DNA from: Furcasterigmium furcatum
Taxonomy: Eukaryota; Ascomycota; Sordariomycetes; Glomerellales; Plectosphaerellaceae
Assembly (NCBI GenBank): GCA_001599815.1
Contig: BCIA01000002.1
Coordinates: forward strand, 1 to 64,000
DNA: 64,000 nt
Reading direction: 5' to 3'
Both the position numbers and the translations under genes were made by a program. The notes below the pieces were generated by a model. That model was not told where the DNA came from, did not search any database, and worked only from the letters and a program-made list of their open reading frames with translations. Below are positions 53,068 to 64,000 of the stretch, piece after piece. Position 1 is the first letter of the stretch, and every line of letters begins with the position of its first letter.

Positions 53068-53944
53068 GATGGGCAGTCTCGGACCTTCGGGCCCGCGGAC
53101 TGAAGACCGCGGCAGCGAAATCAAGGAGGTCGGCTGCGGCCATGGGAGAAGGAAACTGCGAGAACGCCTCTAATATGTGGGAATACGGGCTGGCTGGTTG
53201 GCTCCAGTATCATCCTGGAGCCGCGAGCGAGCGAGGCCATTCCACAACCATCCTACGTAGCTCGATTCTGGTTAGGGGTCTTCATGGTCTCCGCAGCTCT
53301 TAAACTGATCAATGGGCGCTCGGCGTCTGGCTCAGATAAGTAGGTACGTAGGTCGCCTTTCCTCATCAAGGCCATAGAGGGACCGCTGCTTCTGGGATTA
53401 CTTGTATGTACCTAGGTGGGGTTGACCGGAAAAGACGAGCACTGAACTGGCACTCTGTACCCCTGCATGCAGGTCGCAGGGGGGCGTTCAACACTGTGGG
53501 AAACACTCCTGCTTGAAGTAGTATTCGAAGGCGGGGACATGCAGCAGGCTTGCTTCCGAGTCACCTGAATTGCGCGGCTTGATCGCACGTTCCTCGAGCG
53601 GCCAGGCTCTTTCTTCTTAATTAACCAACGAGGCGCATGTGCGCAGATTCAGCACCTTGGCGGCATAGCACTCCTCCTCCAAGCAGGCGAAGCAAACGAC
53701 AAGGACGGGGCCATGACGGAGACTGGCTGAATGAAGAAGGAAGGTCACGATGAAGAGAATTGGAAAATTGGTGCACTGAAGCGCTCTAGAAATCCTGGGA
53801 CTGGCGGTGGGTGGCAATCGAATTAATTCTTATAATGAGATCTGAGGAAGTCTATCGATGCATTGAGACAAAGAACAAGCTGCAAGGAGGTCCCGAAAGT
53901 TCAGTTGAGCTCTCGCCGCTGCTTCGCGATCTCGCAATGATTCA
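53068..53944. other. spacer between unknown gene and Ecm33-like gene
   Basis: No gene, repeat or RNA recognised in about 880 bases; only short open frames. Confidence 0.4.
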
Positions 53945-55482
53945 TTACAAAAGCATCCCAGAGGCAGCCAGCCCACTGAAAGCCACGGATGCGAGCAGGA
54001 GAGGCAAGGTGTGTGCCAGTGAGTTGGCAGCGGACCGGACCTCGGGGTTGTAGTGCTCCCCTCCACAAGTGTACCCGTCCTCCGGAGCGACAAGATACCC
54101 CCGCTGGACACGGCCGAGAACTATCTCGCAAGCCGCCTCGCGGTTGTCCCTCGAGTCAATGACAAGCTCCTCTGTTATATGAGAGACAGGGCCGGCCCTA
54201 GTAGTTGGAATCATGTTAGCAGGGGAGGTCACACATCATACCCTCGGATCTGAAGGCTTGAGGACATGCCACTCACAGGAATCCGTAATCGAGGTACGCC
54301 ACGTCCAGGACCAGGGAGGAGGCGTTGAAGCCCCAGTTCCAGAGAAATGCGGCAGCTGAGAAGGATAGCTGGGGGTTGTTGCGGAACTCGATGGACTCGT
54401 ATAAAGAGCCTTCCATCGGGAAAGGCATACGGAAATCCGTCATGTTGGCGTTATTCGCGAAGGTGACGCGCTTGAGGTTTGTCACCGTGTCCAGGGTCGC
54501 AAACTGCATGGTGGTGTTGATGAACGAGACAGAGCCGAGTTCCCGTTCCAACTCGCCCTCCGGGGCCCAGGCGAAGAAGTCGCCGCCGAAGCCGGTCAAG
54601 GTCAGGTTGTGAATAGTCGTGTTCCCGCTGAGGTTCCATCGTCTCAAGTCTTCCTTACTATAACCACCCCAGAGGTTGACGGACAAGGCCGCCGTCTGGT
54701 TGGGGAAGCCGTGAGCTTCCACGGTCCCGATGATGTCGGCGTTGTCCAGGTCGAACCAGGATACGTTGGGCAGGTCCCGCGCCAGGAGCCTACCCAGACG
54801 CCTCTTCTCCCGGGGCTCGTCAGATACCCAGCCGCGGATGCTGATCGAAGGCCACTTGCTGATCCCGAGGTCAACCAGCTCGATGGCCGAATCCTCTCCG
54901 CTGATTTCCCTCACGCTCTGAAAGCCTAGCTTGGCAAGTTTCTTGTTGTGTCTGAGGTAGATGCTGCCGGCGCTCTCGAGATTCGTGATATTCAGCGTGG
55001 TGAGCTCCGGCAGCTGCTCCACGTTGACGTTGCCACCGACGGTTTCGAGGTTCGGGAACAAGGCGACCGAGAACTTAGGCATTCCCCGTAGATTGAGTCC
55101 CTTGGTGATCTCGAGGAGGCTGTCAGACTCCAGGCTGGTCAGGCCGTGGCACTGGGCGGCGTCGCTCCCATCGCCACATGCCTCGTTGGAAAGGCCTCCG
55201 ATGATCTTTTCCACCCCGTCAAGGCGAATGGGACCAGCGGCGGCCGTGGCGACAACGACGTCGCCGGTCAGGGTCGAACAGCCCCGAAGCGCTTCTGCAT
55301 CGTTTTGCGCGCGGATTTGGAATGTTTCCCTCTCGCAATCATTCGCGACCGTCAAGTCTGTGGCCGCAACGGTGAGAAACGAGGAGCCGTCTGTGTGGTG
55401 TAGGTCATGTTCACTCACCAAAGTAGCAGCAGCAGGCTAGGAGCAGGGTCGCGAAGGCCCTCGACGGATGTGAGCGTGCCAT
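53945..55482 (-). CDS. Ecm33-like GPI-anchored cell wall protein
   Basis: Three exons (55482-55419, 55357-54277, 54197-53945; introns 61 and 79 nt) join in frame to 465 aa. The short first exon codes the signal peptide (RAFATLLLACCCYF), which explains why the large exon has no secretion signal. The body shows repeated receptor-L-domain/leucine-rich strands (LEITKGLNLRGMPKFSVALF, PNLETVGGNVNVEQLPELTT, LNITNLESAGSIYL) typical of Ecm33/Sps2 family proteins, with several N-glycosylation sequons. A Cys pair (CEIVLG, YTCGG) and a hydrophobic tail (LPLLLASVAFSGLAASG) at the end fit a GPI anchor. Ecm33 proteins are needed for wall integrity and mannoprotein layout. In this neighbourhood it could protect the producer's own wall, but that is inference. 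Confidence 0.85.
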
Positions 55483-56607
55483 TGCGCAGCGAGAGACTCA
55501 ATCCTGGGAGGCGGGAGATGAAGGAGAAAGCTGGTGTTGGGGGCGGTGGTCGGTCGCCCTCTCAGGCGACGACGACGGCGACATCACAGGCGACATCAAA
55601 AATACGTATTTTCTCGACCGACGACCACGAGAGAATGGTGCAGCAGTAGGAAATTGCGTTCGGCCACATACCGTTCGCATGATACGTATGAAGAGCGAGT
55701 TTCTGTGCTGAGTGGCGCACTCGGCGCTCATGGTGCCTTCTGCATATCCTGGACTTTTTCCGACACGTGCTCAAGGCTCGCGAGATGACTTGCTTGATCC
55801 CCGATGCGCCCCTGTGTGAGAACCCCAGCTCAAAAAGTCACGCGATCCCCTGTGATCCCCTGTGCCTGGACGAGTTTCGGGAAGAGGGCCCGGCTGGGCA
55901 GGCAGCTGGCGCTTAGCGCTTGGCGCCGGCCGGTGGAGGATGACGGATCGCATCAAGCCTTGACAAGATATCGGGTCGCAGCGGGAACCTTTCCCAAGAG
56001 GCCCCCATGACAGACTAGTCCGAAAGAAGTAGTTCGACGTGCATGTTTTGACTTCATGCGATCCTGCGCTGTACTTGTACATCTCGCGCCCTCACGATGC
56101 TGGCCTCATATGTACTACAAGTACGCCCAGATATCTGCATGACTAGCGGCTGCGGGTACGTAGGAAGAAGCGCCCGGGATGAAGGGAATATGTACAGCGT
56201 ACATGATTACAAGTACGAGTATCCCTGGACCGACCATCTGCGGTTGGTGCTAGGCTTCCTTCCTAAACTTGGCGCAGCTCACGCCACATTGAGTGAGAGA
56301 GGTTGGAACCCCCTCGCCGGAGGAGCTCTGAAGGTCAGGGGGGAGGGGAAGAGCGGAGTCTGTCCCTGTCCTTTTTCAGCTCATTTCGAGGGTCTGAGTG
56401 AATCTGGAAGTAACACTCAATTGAGAGAGGGTGGGTGGTGGGTGTCTTCGGTCTGAGTGCTAACTTGAAGTACAAGATGGACAACCGCCCGTCGCTTGCT
56501 CTGTCTTCATTCCTAGTACGTAGTACCCCCGAGTCTCGGTGGAACCACTCACGCACTCCCCCCTTTTCGCTCGTTGCTCCTGATTTCCAGGCTCTGTCCA
56601 GTTGGCT
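55483..56607. other. divergent promoter region, Ecm33-like gene and second chitinase
   Basis: About 1.1 kb between divergent genes; no gene or repeat supported. Confidence 0.45.
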
Positions 56608-59600
56608 ATGCGCCTCCAGAATTGGGCGCAAGCCGCCTCTCCCGCTCTGGCGGCCTTGATTCTTGCGGGGACCGCCATAGCAGAAGACCAATGGAATCCA
56701 ATCACCGTGGCTCGCTATGAAGAGGCGTCCGGGTTGAGGCTTTGTCCCGAGCTGTGCGCCTTTCACGGCATCGACGAGCTGATGCGCGTTGCGACTACAA
56801 AGTCAAGCTCCTTCACTACTCCCTTCACACCGAATCCCCGCCCCTCAACATCAAGAGCCCCATCCAGGCATGCACTTCTGCCAACGGCAAGGACACCACT
56901 GCCAGGGTCTCGGAGCTTCGGTCGAAGCTGTCTCCTGCAACGACGTCCACTCTCAAGACGACGCCGCTTCCGGTCGAGCTGTTCTCTTCCAAGGCCGCCG
57001 ACTCTGCTAATAAGTCTGCTTCAGCTGAACACGTGCTCGGCGCCATCAGAGCACTGCAGCTTGAGTTGGGGAGTGAGGACCAAGGAAGCAGCATCTACCA
57101 GACCAACACCAACAACGCCACCATCATCTCTGCGCACTATGGCAAGGCTGTCGTCGGCGTATACCTGGGTGGCCGCATCCACAAGAAGGGCACTGCTGCG
57201 GCCCTGCTGGGTCGGCTCTCCGACCACGTCACCACCAACGGGACCAATGCAAGGCTGGGTGCGCAAGACATGCGGCCCGAACATTCCCGCTGATTATGTC
57301 ACCGGCATCATTATTGACACAGGCGGTGTCAAGGCGTTTGAGCACGTCCGTACAGCTCTCAAGACCTGGAGCGAGGCAGGCTGCGTGGCCACCGCCGACT
57401 TGTCCTCCAATCCCCTGAGCAAGGAGTCTGTGTGGTTGACCGAAGACAACTTTGCCATCCTCGACAACATCCTCACGTGGCCCGGCCCGCTGAACGCCAC
57501 CGCCGAGGAGGCAGATGGCTCTTCTCGGGAGGCGAGGGCGTCTCGGCGTTCCTTTCTCTCGGCCCGGGCAGACTGCAGGATAATCAGGGTTCAGCTCGGG
57601 GACAGCTGTGCCTCTCTGGCAAGCAAGTGCGGCATCCACGGCGACAACTTCGAGCGGTTCAACAGCTACAAGTCGAACCTGTGCGCAACCTTGATGGAAG
57701 GCCAGCCCGCTTGCTGCTCTGCGGGCGACTTGCCAGACATTCGACCTCGGCCCGCCGCCAACGGCGAATGCTACAGGTACAAGGTCCAGGAAGGGGAATC
57801 CTGCTCGTCCATTGCTGTTTCTCATGGTCTGACGCTCCAAGAGCTGCAAAACATGAACCAGGGCAAGGTATGGGGCTATCAGGGCTGTACAAACCTATTC
57901 ATTGGAACGCTGTTGTGCCTCAGCACCGGCACGTCCCCGATGCCGGAGCCGATCCCGAACGCCATCTGTGGCCCTCAGATGCCAGGAGCAACAAGACCAT
58001 CGGGGACGATCACGCTGGCCTCCCTCGCACAGGTGAGGCCGTGCCCTCTGAACGCCTGCTGCAACGTCTGGGGCCAGTGCGGCACCACGGAGGAGTTCTG
58101 TACCGTCACCGGAAACAGGCCCGGCGAGGTCGCGCCCGGAACGGCGGGCTGCATCTCCAACTGAGGCATGGAGCTCGTCAACAACGATCAGCCGCCGGCG
58201 CAGTTCATGAAGATCGCGTACTTCGAGGGCTGGAACAAGGGCAGGTCGTGGCTGCACATGAGCGTCGAGAGCATCGACACCAGGCGGTTCACCCACATCC
58301 ACTTCGCCTTCATCGACATCACCCCGAGCTTCGAGATTCACGTCCACGAGTCTGTCAAGGCAGAGTTCGACAAGTTCGTCAGAATGAGCAACGTCAAGAA
58401 GATCGCCGCCTTTGGCGGATGGGCTCACTCGACTTCTCCCGCCACCTACGCCATCTGGAGACAGGGTGTCCAAGCGGCGAACCGCATCAAGCTCGCCACC
58501 AACGTCGTGAACTTCATCAACCAGTATAAACTTGACGGCGTGGACTTTGACTGGGAGTACCCCGCGGCCCCGGACTTGCCGGACATCCCCGCCGGCGACC
58601 CTTCGGAGGGTCCGGACTACAGAGAGTTCCTGGCCGCCGTCAGGCGCCGGCTGCCCGCCAGCCGCCCTCTTGCCATCGCAGCGCCAGCTTCGCATTGGTA
58701 CCTCAAGGGATTCCCGATCGCACAGATCGGGCAGATCGTGGACTACATGGTCTACATGACGTACGATCTCCACGGCCAGTGGGATGCTGGTAATCCTTGG
58801 ACAAACCCTGTACGTTCCATCCCCGCTCCCCCTCTTGCGGTGTTTGTGTCAACAAGATATGGCTAATGGGACTCTATGTATAGGGGTGCGTCTCTGGCAA
58901 CTGTCTCCGGTCGCACATTAACATGACCGAGACGATGAACACTCTGGTCATGGTGACCAAGGCCGGAGTGCCCGCGCGCAAGATCATTGTGGGCGTCACC
59001 AGCTACGGACGGTCTTTTCAGACGAGCAATCCGAACTGCATCAGCCCCAACTGCTTCTTCACCGGAGACGCCAAGACGTCTTATGCTAAGAAGGGCTGGT
59101 GCACGGATACCGCCGGATACATCTCCAACGCTGAGCTCGAAGCGACTAAGACCGGCACCAACCACCAGAGGGTGCGCTTCCGAACAGACGCTGCATCAGA
59201 GAGCCAGATTCTTATTTGGGACGACACATAGGTCGTCTACATGGACGAGGGCAACAAGCAGCGCAGGGAGGACAGGTACCGAGGCCTGAACTTCGGCGGC
59301 ACCAGCGACTGGGCCATCGACCTGGAATCATTCGCCCCTGTCGACCAGGGACACCCGGGCAATTTCTTCGAGGAAAAGCCAGACGACGACGACGACGAGA
59401 AAAGCGACGAGGACAGAAGATGGTGCAATGTACCGAATTGGAATGCCGAAACCAGGAGATATATCAGCGACGAGGTCTCCAGGTTTTTGTTTTAAAGGCT
59501 CTCGCAAGAGGGTACCAGTAAGTCACCAACGGTGGCGCTCGCTTCCACATGATGCGATCCATCCTTTCGTCTTGGTACTGATTCGATTGTCTTCTAGGTG

Positions 59601-60977
59601 AGTGGGCCGACGATAGGTGGCTCGAAGGGGCGGGTAAGAACGACCCGGCGGGCTCTGGCTGCGCAAATCTTGGCGGAAGTGGATGCTCGATTGGGTTGGA
59701 TTGCAGCGCGGAGCACGGCAGAAACTGGTTCGTGATGGCCAAGATCAGGAACTTTGTGGAGGAGCTCCGTCTGATCGATGCGGCGATGAACACGGGCTGG
59801 ATTACCGGATCCTACTGCAAGGACATACTGCCCGAGAAGCTGCCCATGAATGGGGGTGTCACGGACCCGGACCCGGCACTCCTGATCCAGATCCTGGGCA
59901 ACATTGGCGCCGGCTTCTCGATGCTAGGCAGCATCTACGGCCTGAACCCGGCTCAGGCGCTCACGAGCGTGGGTCTGGGCATGGTAGGCTCCTCTCCCTG
60001 ACCAAGGACAACATCGCTGAGACGGAGGTGGAGGAGATGGCAGACATGGGCGAGGCCCTTTACGCCGTTTGGAAGAGCTACACCGACATCCTTATCGATA
60101 TTCCCTTTACGCTGTTTGGGGAGGGCAACATCGTCGACTGGCCTGGCTACATGTCGCAGCCCAACATCAGACAGTACCCCGTCCTCGACGATGAGCACTA
60201 TTTCAAGCACAACATCATCCGCATCGTCAACTTCTTCCACGATCGATTCTGGGAGCGGCCGAGCATGAGCCCACGGGACATGGACAGTTTCATCGGCGTT
60301 ACCTTCGCCATCCCCATCACGAACTTTCGTCTGGGAGGGGCCAACTACTACATCATCAAGGGAGGCTACGAGCGGGCGGACTGTCTCGAGCAGCGCACCG
60401 GACACTGGATCAACAATCGCTGCTACACCCTCGAGCACCAGAACGGCGGCTGGGACGGCCGATCCAGCAACAACTGGCGCACGCAGTACTCCATCCCGAT
60501 AGACGAGGAGAAGGAGAAGTTCCTCACCGAGACGAGCATCCAAGACTGGGTTGCCTTTACACCAACGCCGAGTACTGCCAGACGAATGCCAACGAGTACT
60601 TCGCCACGGTGCCTTTAGACTTCAGCCGGCCGCTGACGCGGTACGACCGCGAGTCGGACCCGTCGTGCACCAACAGCAACAAGGCACAGTGCCTGCCTCA
60701 GTGCTCCTGGAACATCCCCGTCATCACCGTCAGGTCGCTCCCGAAGGACTACCGGGGCGTCGACGCCGCGCAGGCCAGTCCCTGCTATGCCCGCATGAAG
60801 AAGCTGCCCTCGGACCCCGAAACGGCCGGAGAGAACTACCTCCCCCCTCGGCTGGACGAGTGGTTCACCGGTCACTACTACTGCAGCGAGCTCCGGGGCC
60901 GATTCCCCGGTCCTCAGCCAGCTACAGACGGGGACGTAGTCAACGGTACGCTAATCGATGCGGGCGACGAGGAGTGA
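56608..60977 (+). pseudogene. second killer-toxin-like chitinase, broken in several places
   Basis: Domain order follows the first chitinase: signal peptide (ALAALILAGTAIAE), zymocin-like N-terminal domain, two LysM modules (near 57590-57720 and 57765-57915), hevein-type module (CPLNACCNVWGQCG near 58045), GH18 domain with intact DGVDFDWE near 58535-58560, and a GH18 intron at 58810-58883. Breaks: frame changes at about 56785 and 57250 that cancel out, a TGA at 58162-58164 between hevein and GH18 parts, a TAG at 59229-59231 near the end of GH18, a TAA at about 59493, and frame changes at about 59990 and 60560. The C-terminal tail (NFFHDRFWERPSMSP, GGYERADCLEQ, NKAQCLPQCSWN) differs from the tail of the first chitinase and is not recognised. 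Most codons are well kept, so decay is recent or some breaks are sequence errors. Confidence 0.82.
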
Positions 60978-61762
60978 GTAGCCTAGTAATGTGTGGTCAT
61001 CTTCAAGATGCACATGGGGAGGGGGGCGTGGGTAGTCTTGTTGGCAAGGTTGACGGCTCTCATGTTTTTACATTCTACCGCTGACTAATCGTGGATGGTA
61101 TGGTCGGGCTCCTCGCCAGTGATCTCGCCAGGGCCACGAAGAGATCAGGGCATACCTTTTAATAGATGATTGATTTGTGAGCTTTCCACTGTGGAGTTGA
61201 ACTCGTCTTCTGTTCCGTCTTGGGCGCAGACTTTCCTATGGAGCTGGGGTGATGCTTCACCTGAGGATCGCTTGGGAGGTGGAAGAAGCTGCTGGTTTTA
61301 GAGGCGGCGCGGAAGCGGCAAGACAGGAAGTCTTAAGGGGAGCGCCTTAAAGTAACAGAAGAAACAGCAGCCCGTTGTAAGCCTATTACGACTTTATCGC
61401 TAATATTACCATAGATCGGACGACTTCCAAACCCACTAATCTGCCCCGCGATGCGTCGCTCCCTAATGCGGCTAAGTCCTGCAGCACATCCTCGCTCGTG
61501 CGTCACGATACTGCAGGCTCTATTGGCCCACAGCTCAGGGGCTTGTCCCTACCAAGCCATCCCATTGGGCCTTCATTTCAGGCATGGCTGCCGGACATGC
61601 GATGGACCGTTGGTACTCGGCGAAAACGCTGGCTTTCAGCACCTACCAACACCACCACCCGGCTAATTAAGCTGCGAGCAATGTCCGTCCACGATGCGTG
61701 ACCCCTTGGGCTGATGGCCCTCGCTGGCCAGACTGCGCCGCTCGCTTAGGGGACCTGCGGAA
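60978..61762. other. spacer upstream of the CVNH gene
   Basis: No gene found; 3' flank of the broken chitinase and promoter region of the lectin gene. Confidence 0.4.
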
Positions 61763-61769
61763 TATATAT
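61763..61769 (+). promoter_or_regulatory. TATA box of CVNH gene
   Basis: TATATAT lies about 98 bases before the ATG at 61867. Confidence 0.55.
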
Positions 61770-61866
61770 GCTGGGGGGAGCCCGCCGCCCGCCGCCGAGC
61801 ATCGCGAATCTTTGAGTGCTTCCACCACCCTTTTCCTCTCCTCTTGTCATAACTGGGCCCTTCAAG

Positions 61867-62453
61867 ATGAGGTTCACGTTCTTCTTGACCACCGCCATCG
61901 GCCTCCTCTCCCCCCTCGTCGCGGCCGCCGCCATCGAGCCCGGCCTGACACCGGCCGACGTCTCGCCCGCTCTGCAAATCGACGAGCGGTCCGCCGCCCT
62001 GGCCAAGCGGGCCAGCGGCTTCCTGGCGACTTGCAGGAGCCTCAGCCTCTCCGGCAGCACCCTCAGGGCGGAGTGTCGGCAGGAGAACAACCAGTGGAGG
62101 CCCTCGACGCTCATCCTGGGCAAGTGCCTCGCCAACAGCTGTGGTGCCCTGGTAGCGCGCAACAATGTATGTGCCGTCTTGACCTCGGTTGAACTTGTGA
62201 GGGAAAGCAGGGCTGATGGGTGTGGCGTGACAGGGGCAGTACCAGAACAGCTGCAGGTCCTGCTCCGTGTCGTCCGACGGGTACATAAAGTGCTCGTGCG
62301 GTTCGTGCGGCGGCAGCTGGCTCGACGTCAGGTTCAACCTGAGTAAGTTTATTCCTCGCGCATGCTCTGGGTTGTCACTGACTTGCGTCGACAGACAACA
62401 TCGTGGGCAACCAGAATGGTGGGCTCAAGTGCTTCGACCACTGGGGCGGTTAA
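61867..62453 (+). CDS. secreted cyanovirin-N homology (CVNH) lectin
   Basis: Three exons (61867-62166, 62234-62342, 62395-62453; introns 67 and 52 nt) join in frame to 155 aa. A signal peptide covers residues 1-20 (FFLTTAIGLLSPLVAAAA), then a propeptide ending in a Lys-Arg site (ALAKR), then the CVNH fold: FLATCRSLSLSGSTLRAECR, QWRPSTLILGKCL, and a final strand pair with NIVGNQNGGLKCFDHW. The L-x-x-x-C and N-x-x-G-x-L elements are family signatures. The middle has an unusual cluster of cysteines (SCRSCSVSSDGYIKCSCGSC), encoded by the short second exon. CVNH proteins bind mannose-type glycans; secreted fungal ones are expected to act on surfaces. It stands next to the chitinase cluster. Confidence 0.88.
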
Positions 62454-63162
62454 GGTGCTATGTTGCTCGTGGGGGGCTCGATCAGTTTATAACTAAGGGA
62501 CTAGCCTTATCGATCCAATACCTCGCCTTAAATTAATAGTATTATTTACGGCTACTCTCTAAGTGACGGCGCTGTCTGCTTAGGGGACTTATTTAAGTTG
62601 ATGTGTATTGCCTAGTCGGATGGCTTAGTCAGCGCGTAATCATAGGAGATCTTTTACGTCGTGCATCGCCATCTTCTCACCCCGATTACTCAACCGACAA
62701 GACCATCATAGGCTAGTTTCCGGGCGTGGGCGGGCGGGTTAGGGTTAAGTTAGGGGGTAGTTTAGGTTAGGGTCCGTCTGTTAATTAATTACTAGCCTTT
62801 GGATTAACTGGCCTCCCTGGAGAAGTTGGCGGAATTTCCGGCTGAACGCTCGATGGACTTATACATTAGATACAAGCTAAACTCTGGCCCTCAGTAGTCT
62901 GGAGAGCCCCCGTTGCCCCTTATATAGTAGTAGAGACTGCGTCTATACCTATTCCGCACCTGGTAGGCAGCTGGCCCGTAGGCAGCCCTGACAGGAGTCT
63001 TGCTGGGCACATTGTGGGAGCGAAGTCAGCAGCGCAGCCGAGCTTCTCGCCCGAAGTCTGCCTCCCCTCTGAGGTACAAGCGGCGGCATGGACTATTCTT
63101 TTTTATGATCACGAAATGCAGATGCCAATCAGCAGGTCACGGCTGTTTTGAATAACACGAAT
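62454..63162. other. AT-richer intergenic stretch
   Basis: No gene. It contains runs of CTAG/TTAA-rich sequence that look RIP-modified and a cluster of TTAGGG motifs annotated separately. Confidence 0.4.
62736..62778 (+). repeat. degenerate interstitial telomere-like repeats
   Basis: Within 43 bases there are three exact TTAGGG and two degenerate units (TTAAG, TTTAGG) in the same orientation. Fungal telomeres are usually TTAGGG arrays read toward the chromosome end. Confidence 0.5.
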
Positions 63163-64000
63163 CTACGGGTCCGCGACAGCCCTCTTATCAACGTGGGTCG
63201 CCTTGCCCGTCGAGAGATGGTCCTTGTCCTGCTGAACCTCCTTTACCGACTCTTCCTCTGCGAAGACTCGCTGGGGCGTGAAGTGCTTGCTGTCCCACGC
63301 CCTGCTGACTGTAGTATATAGCTCGTCGATATGCTCGAGACTGAGGCCCTTGGTCTCGTAGACCATAACATAGCCAAAGGCAATAGAGAGGACACAGCTG
63401 CCACCCCAGACGAAAAAGACCTTGGACTGGAGGTTCGCGTGTTCCGGGTCGACGAGGTAGGGCGTGGAGAAGGCGATTGCGAAGTTGAGCAGCCAGTTGG
63501 TGGCGGTGGTGAGGGAAAGGGCCTTGGCGCGAACCTTGAGGGGGAAGAGCTCGCCAGTGAGGACCCAGGCAATGATGCCCCAACCCGAGGCGAAGAAGAA
63601 GATATAGAAGCAGACGAACGCAATGGCGGCGCGCTGGGCTTCGACGTTGGTGACGTCCGTGACGGTGCCGACGACTGCGACAATGAGTTGGGAGACGGCC
63701 ATGCCGACAGCGCCGACCATGACAACGGGGCGTCGGCCGAATCTGTCGACGAACCAGAGGCCGGGGATAGTCGAGATCTGGGAACGAAGGAGTGATCAGC
63801 TACCGCAGCGTCGAGGCAAGACTTGACTCACCACATTGACCGAGTTGGTGATGACCTGGATGATGAACGGCCGGTCGAAGCCAGCCCTTCTGAAGTAGGA
63901 CGTGCCGTAGTAGAAGATGAAGTTGACGCCGCTGAGCTGTTGGAGGGCCTGGATACCGCAGCCCGTGAGCAGCCTCTTACCGATGGTGCCCCTGAAGCAG
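63163..64000 (-). CDS. hexose-type MFS sugar transporter, 3' part
   Basis: Two exons are visible, >64000-63832 and 63777-63163, with a 54-nt intron; the 5' end is beyond the window. The part seen covers helix 7 (ALQQLSGVNFIFYYGTSYF, the sugar-transporter QQLSG motif), helix 8, the loop WFVDRFGRRPVVM, helix 10 with GWGIIAWVLTGELFPLKVRA (the PESPR/ELFP-type sugar-porter signature), helices 11-12, and the cytosolic tail with VYETKGLSLEHIDELY. These place it in the major facilitator sugar-porter family at the plasma membrane, H+-coupled or facilitative uptake of hexoses or related sugars. No lesion is seen. Confidence 0.93.

Noticed and set aside
58810..60560. Explaining all breaks of the second chitinase as introns
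   Set aside because: Only 58810-58883, and possibly a second one at about 59517-59597, have real splice signals; the in-frame stops at 58162 and 59229 and the shifts near 59990 and 60560 have none.
62605..62700. tRNA-like stretch (GGCTTAGTCAGCGCG followed by TAATCATA)
   Set aside because: It has an A-box-like start but cannot be folded by eye into a full cloverleaf and lacks a proper B box; at best a decayed relic.
1..64000. CRISPR arrays, rRNA genes and bacterial operon features
   Set aside because: None seen; spliced genes and fungal families show that this is eukaryotic nuclear DNA.

Overview
The window is nuclear DNA of a filamentous ascomycete (Pezizomycotina, most likely a Sordariomycete with a plant-associated or mycoparasitic lifestyle). 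The evidence is short 45-80 nt GT-AG introns with TGAC/CTAAC-like branch sites, GC-rich coding sequence, and typical fungal families: GH55 glucanase, P450foxy-type CYP505, Hsp30, LysM proteins, cutinase, GH18 killer-toxin-like chitinase, Ecm33-like wall protein, CVNH lectin and a Zn2Cys6 factor. Transposon relics carry TGG/CAG-to-TAG stops, as repeat-induced point mutation (RIP) leaves. About a dozen isolated N bases mean that some single-base frameshifts could be sequence errors.

Layout. 0.6-11.2 kb is mostly ordinary: a short-chain dehydrogenase, a secreted GH55 exo-beta-1,3-glucanase, a Tad-like LINE 3' end on the minus strand and a three-exon F-box protein. 11.9-41 kb is an accessory, decayed compartment. 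It holds a complete but RIP-damaged Fot1/pogo element inserted in an MFS transporter gene, two CHAT-domain relics, several NLR-type relics (two N-terminal pieces, an ankyrin tail, a lipase-like N-terminal domain), two copies of a DUF3435/FluG-type C-terminus (the family of Starship captain recombinases), LINE ORF1 and P450 fragments, and a dispersed mini-repeat. Apparently intact genes sit among them: a hemerythrin-like protein, an alpha/beta hydrolase that lacks its nucleophile, Hsp30 with a heat-shock element, CYP505 and a Zn2Cys6 regulator.

41-62.5 kb is rich in secreted proteins that act on cell surfaces: cutinase, a four-LysM protein, an uncharacterised secreted protein, a 1562-residue LysM/hevein/GH18 killer-toxin-like chitinase with a nuclease-like C-terminus, a converging unknown gene, an Ecm33-like GPI protein, a second killer-toxin-like chitinase broken in several places, and a secreted CVNH lectin. 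LysM-protein genes beside subgroup-C chitinases are known in fungi. The cluster looks like a module for chitin binding, wall opening and perhaps delivery of a toxic C-terminal domain in fungus-fungus competition. The right edge holds degenerate TTAGGG repeats and the 3' part of a hexose-type MFS transporter.

Joined exons were worked out by hand from splice sites and reading frame. Family names rest on motif recognition, not on database searches.
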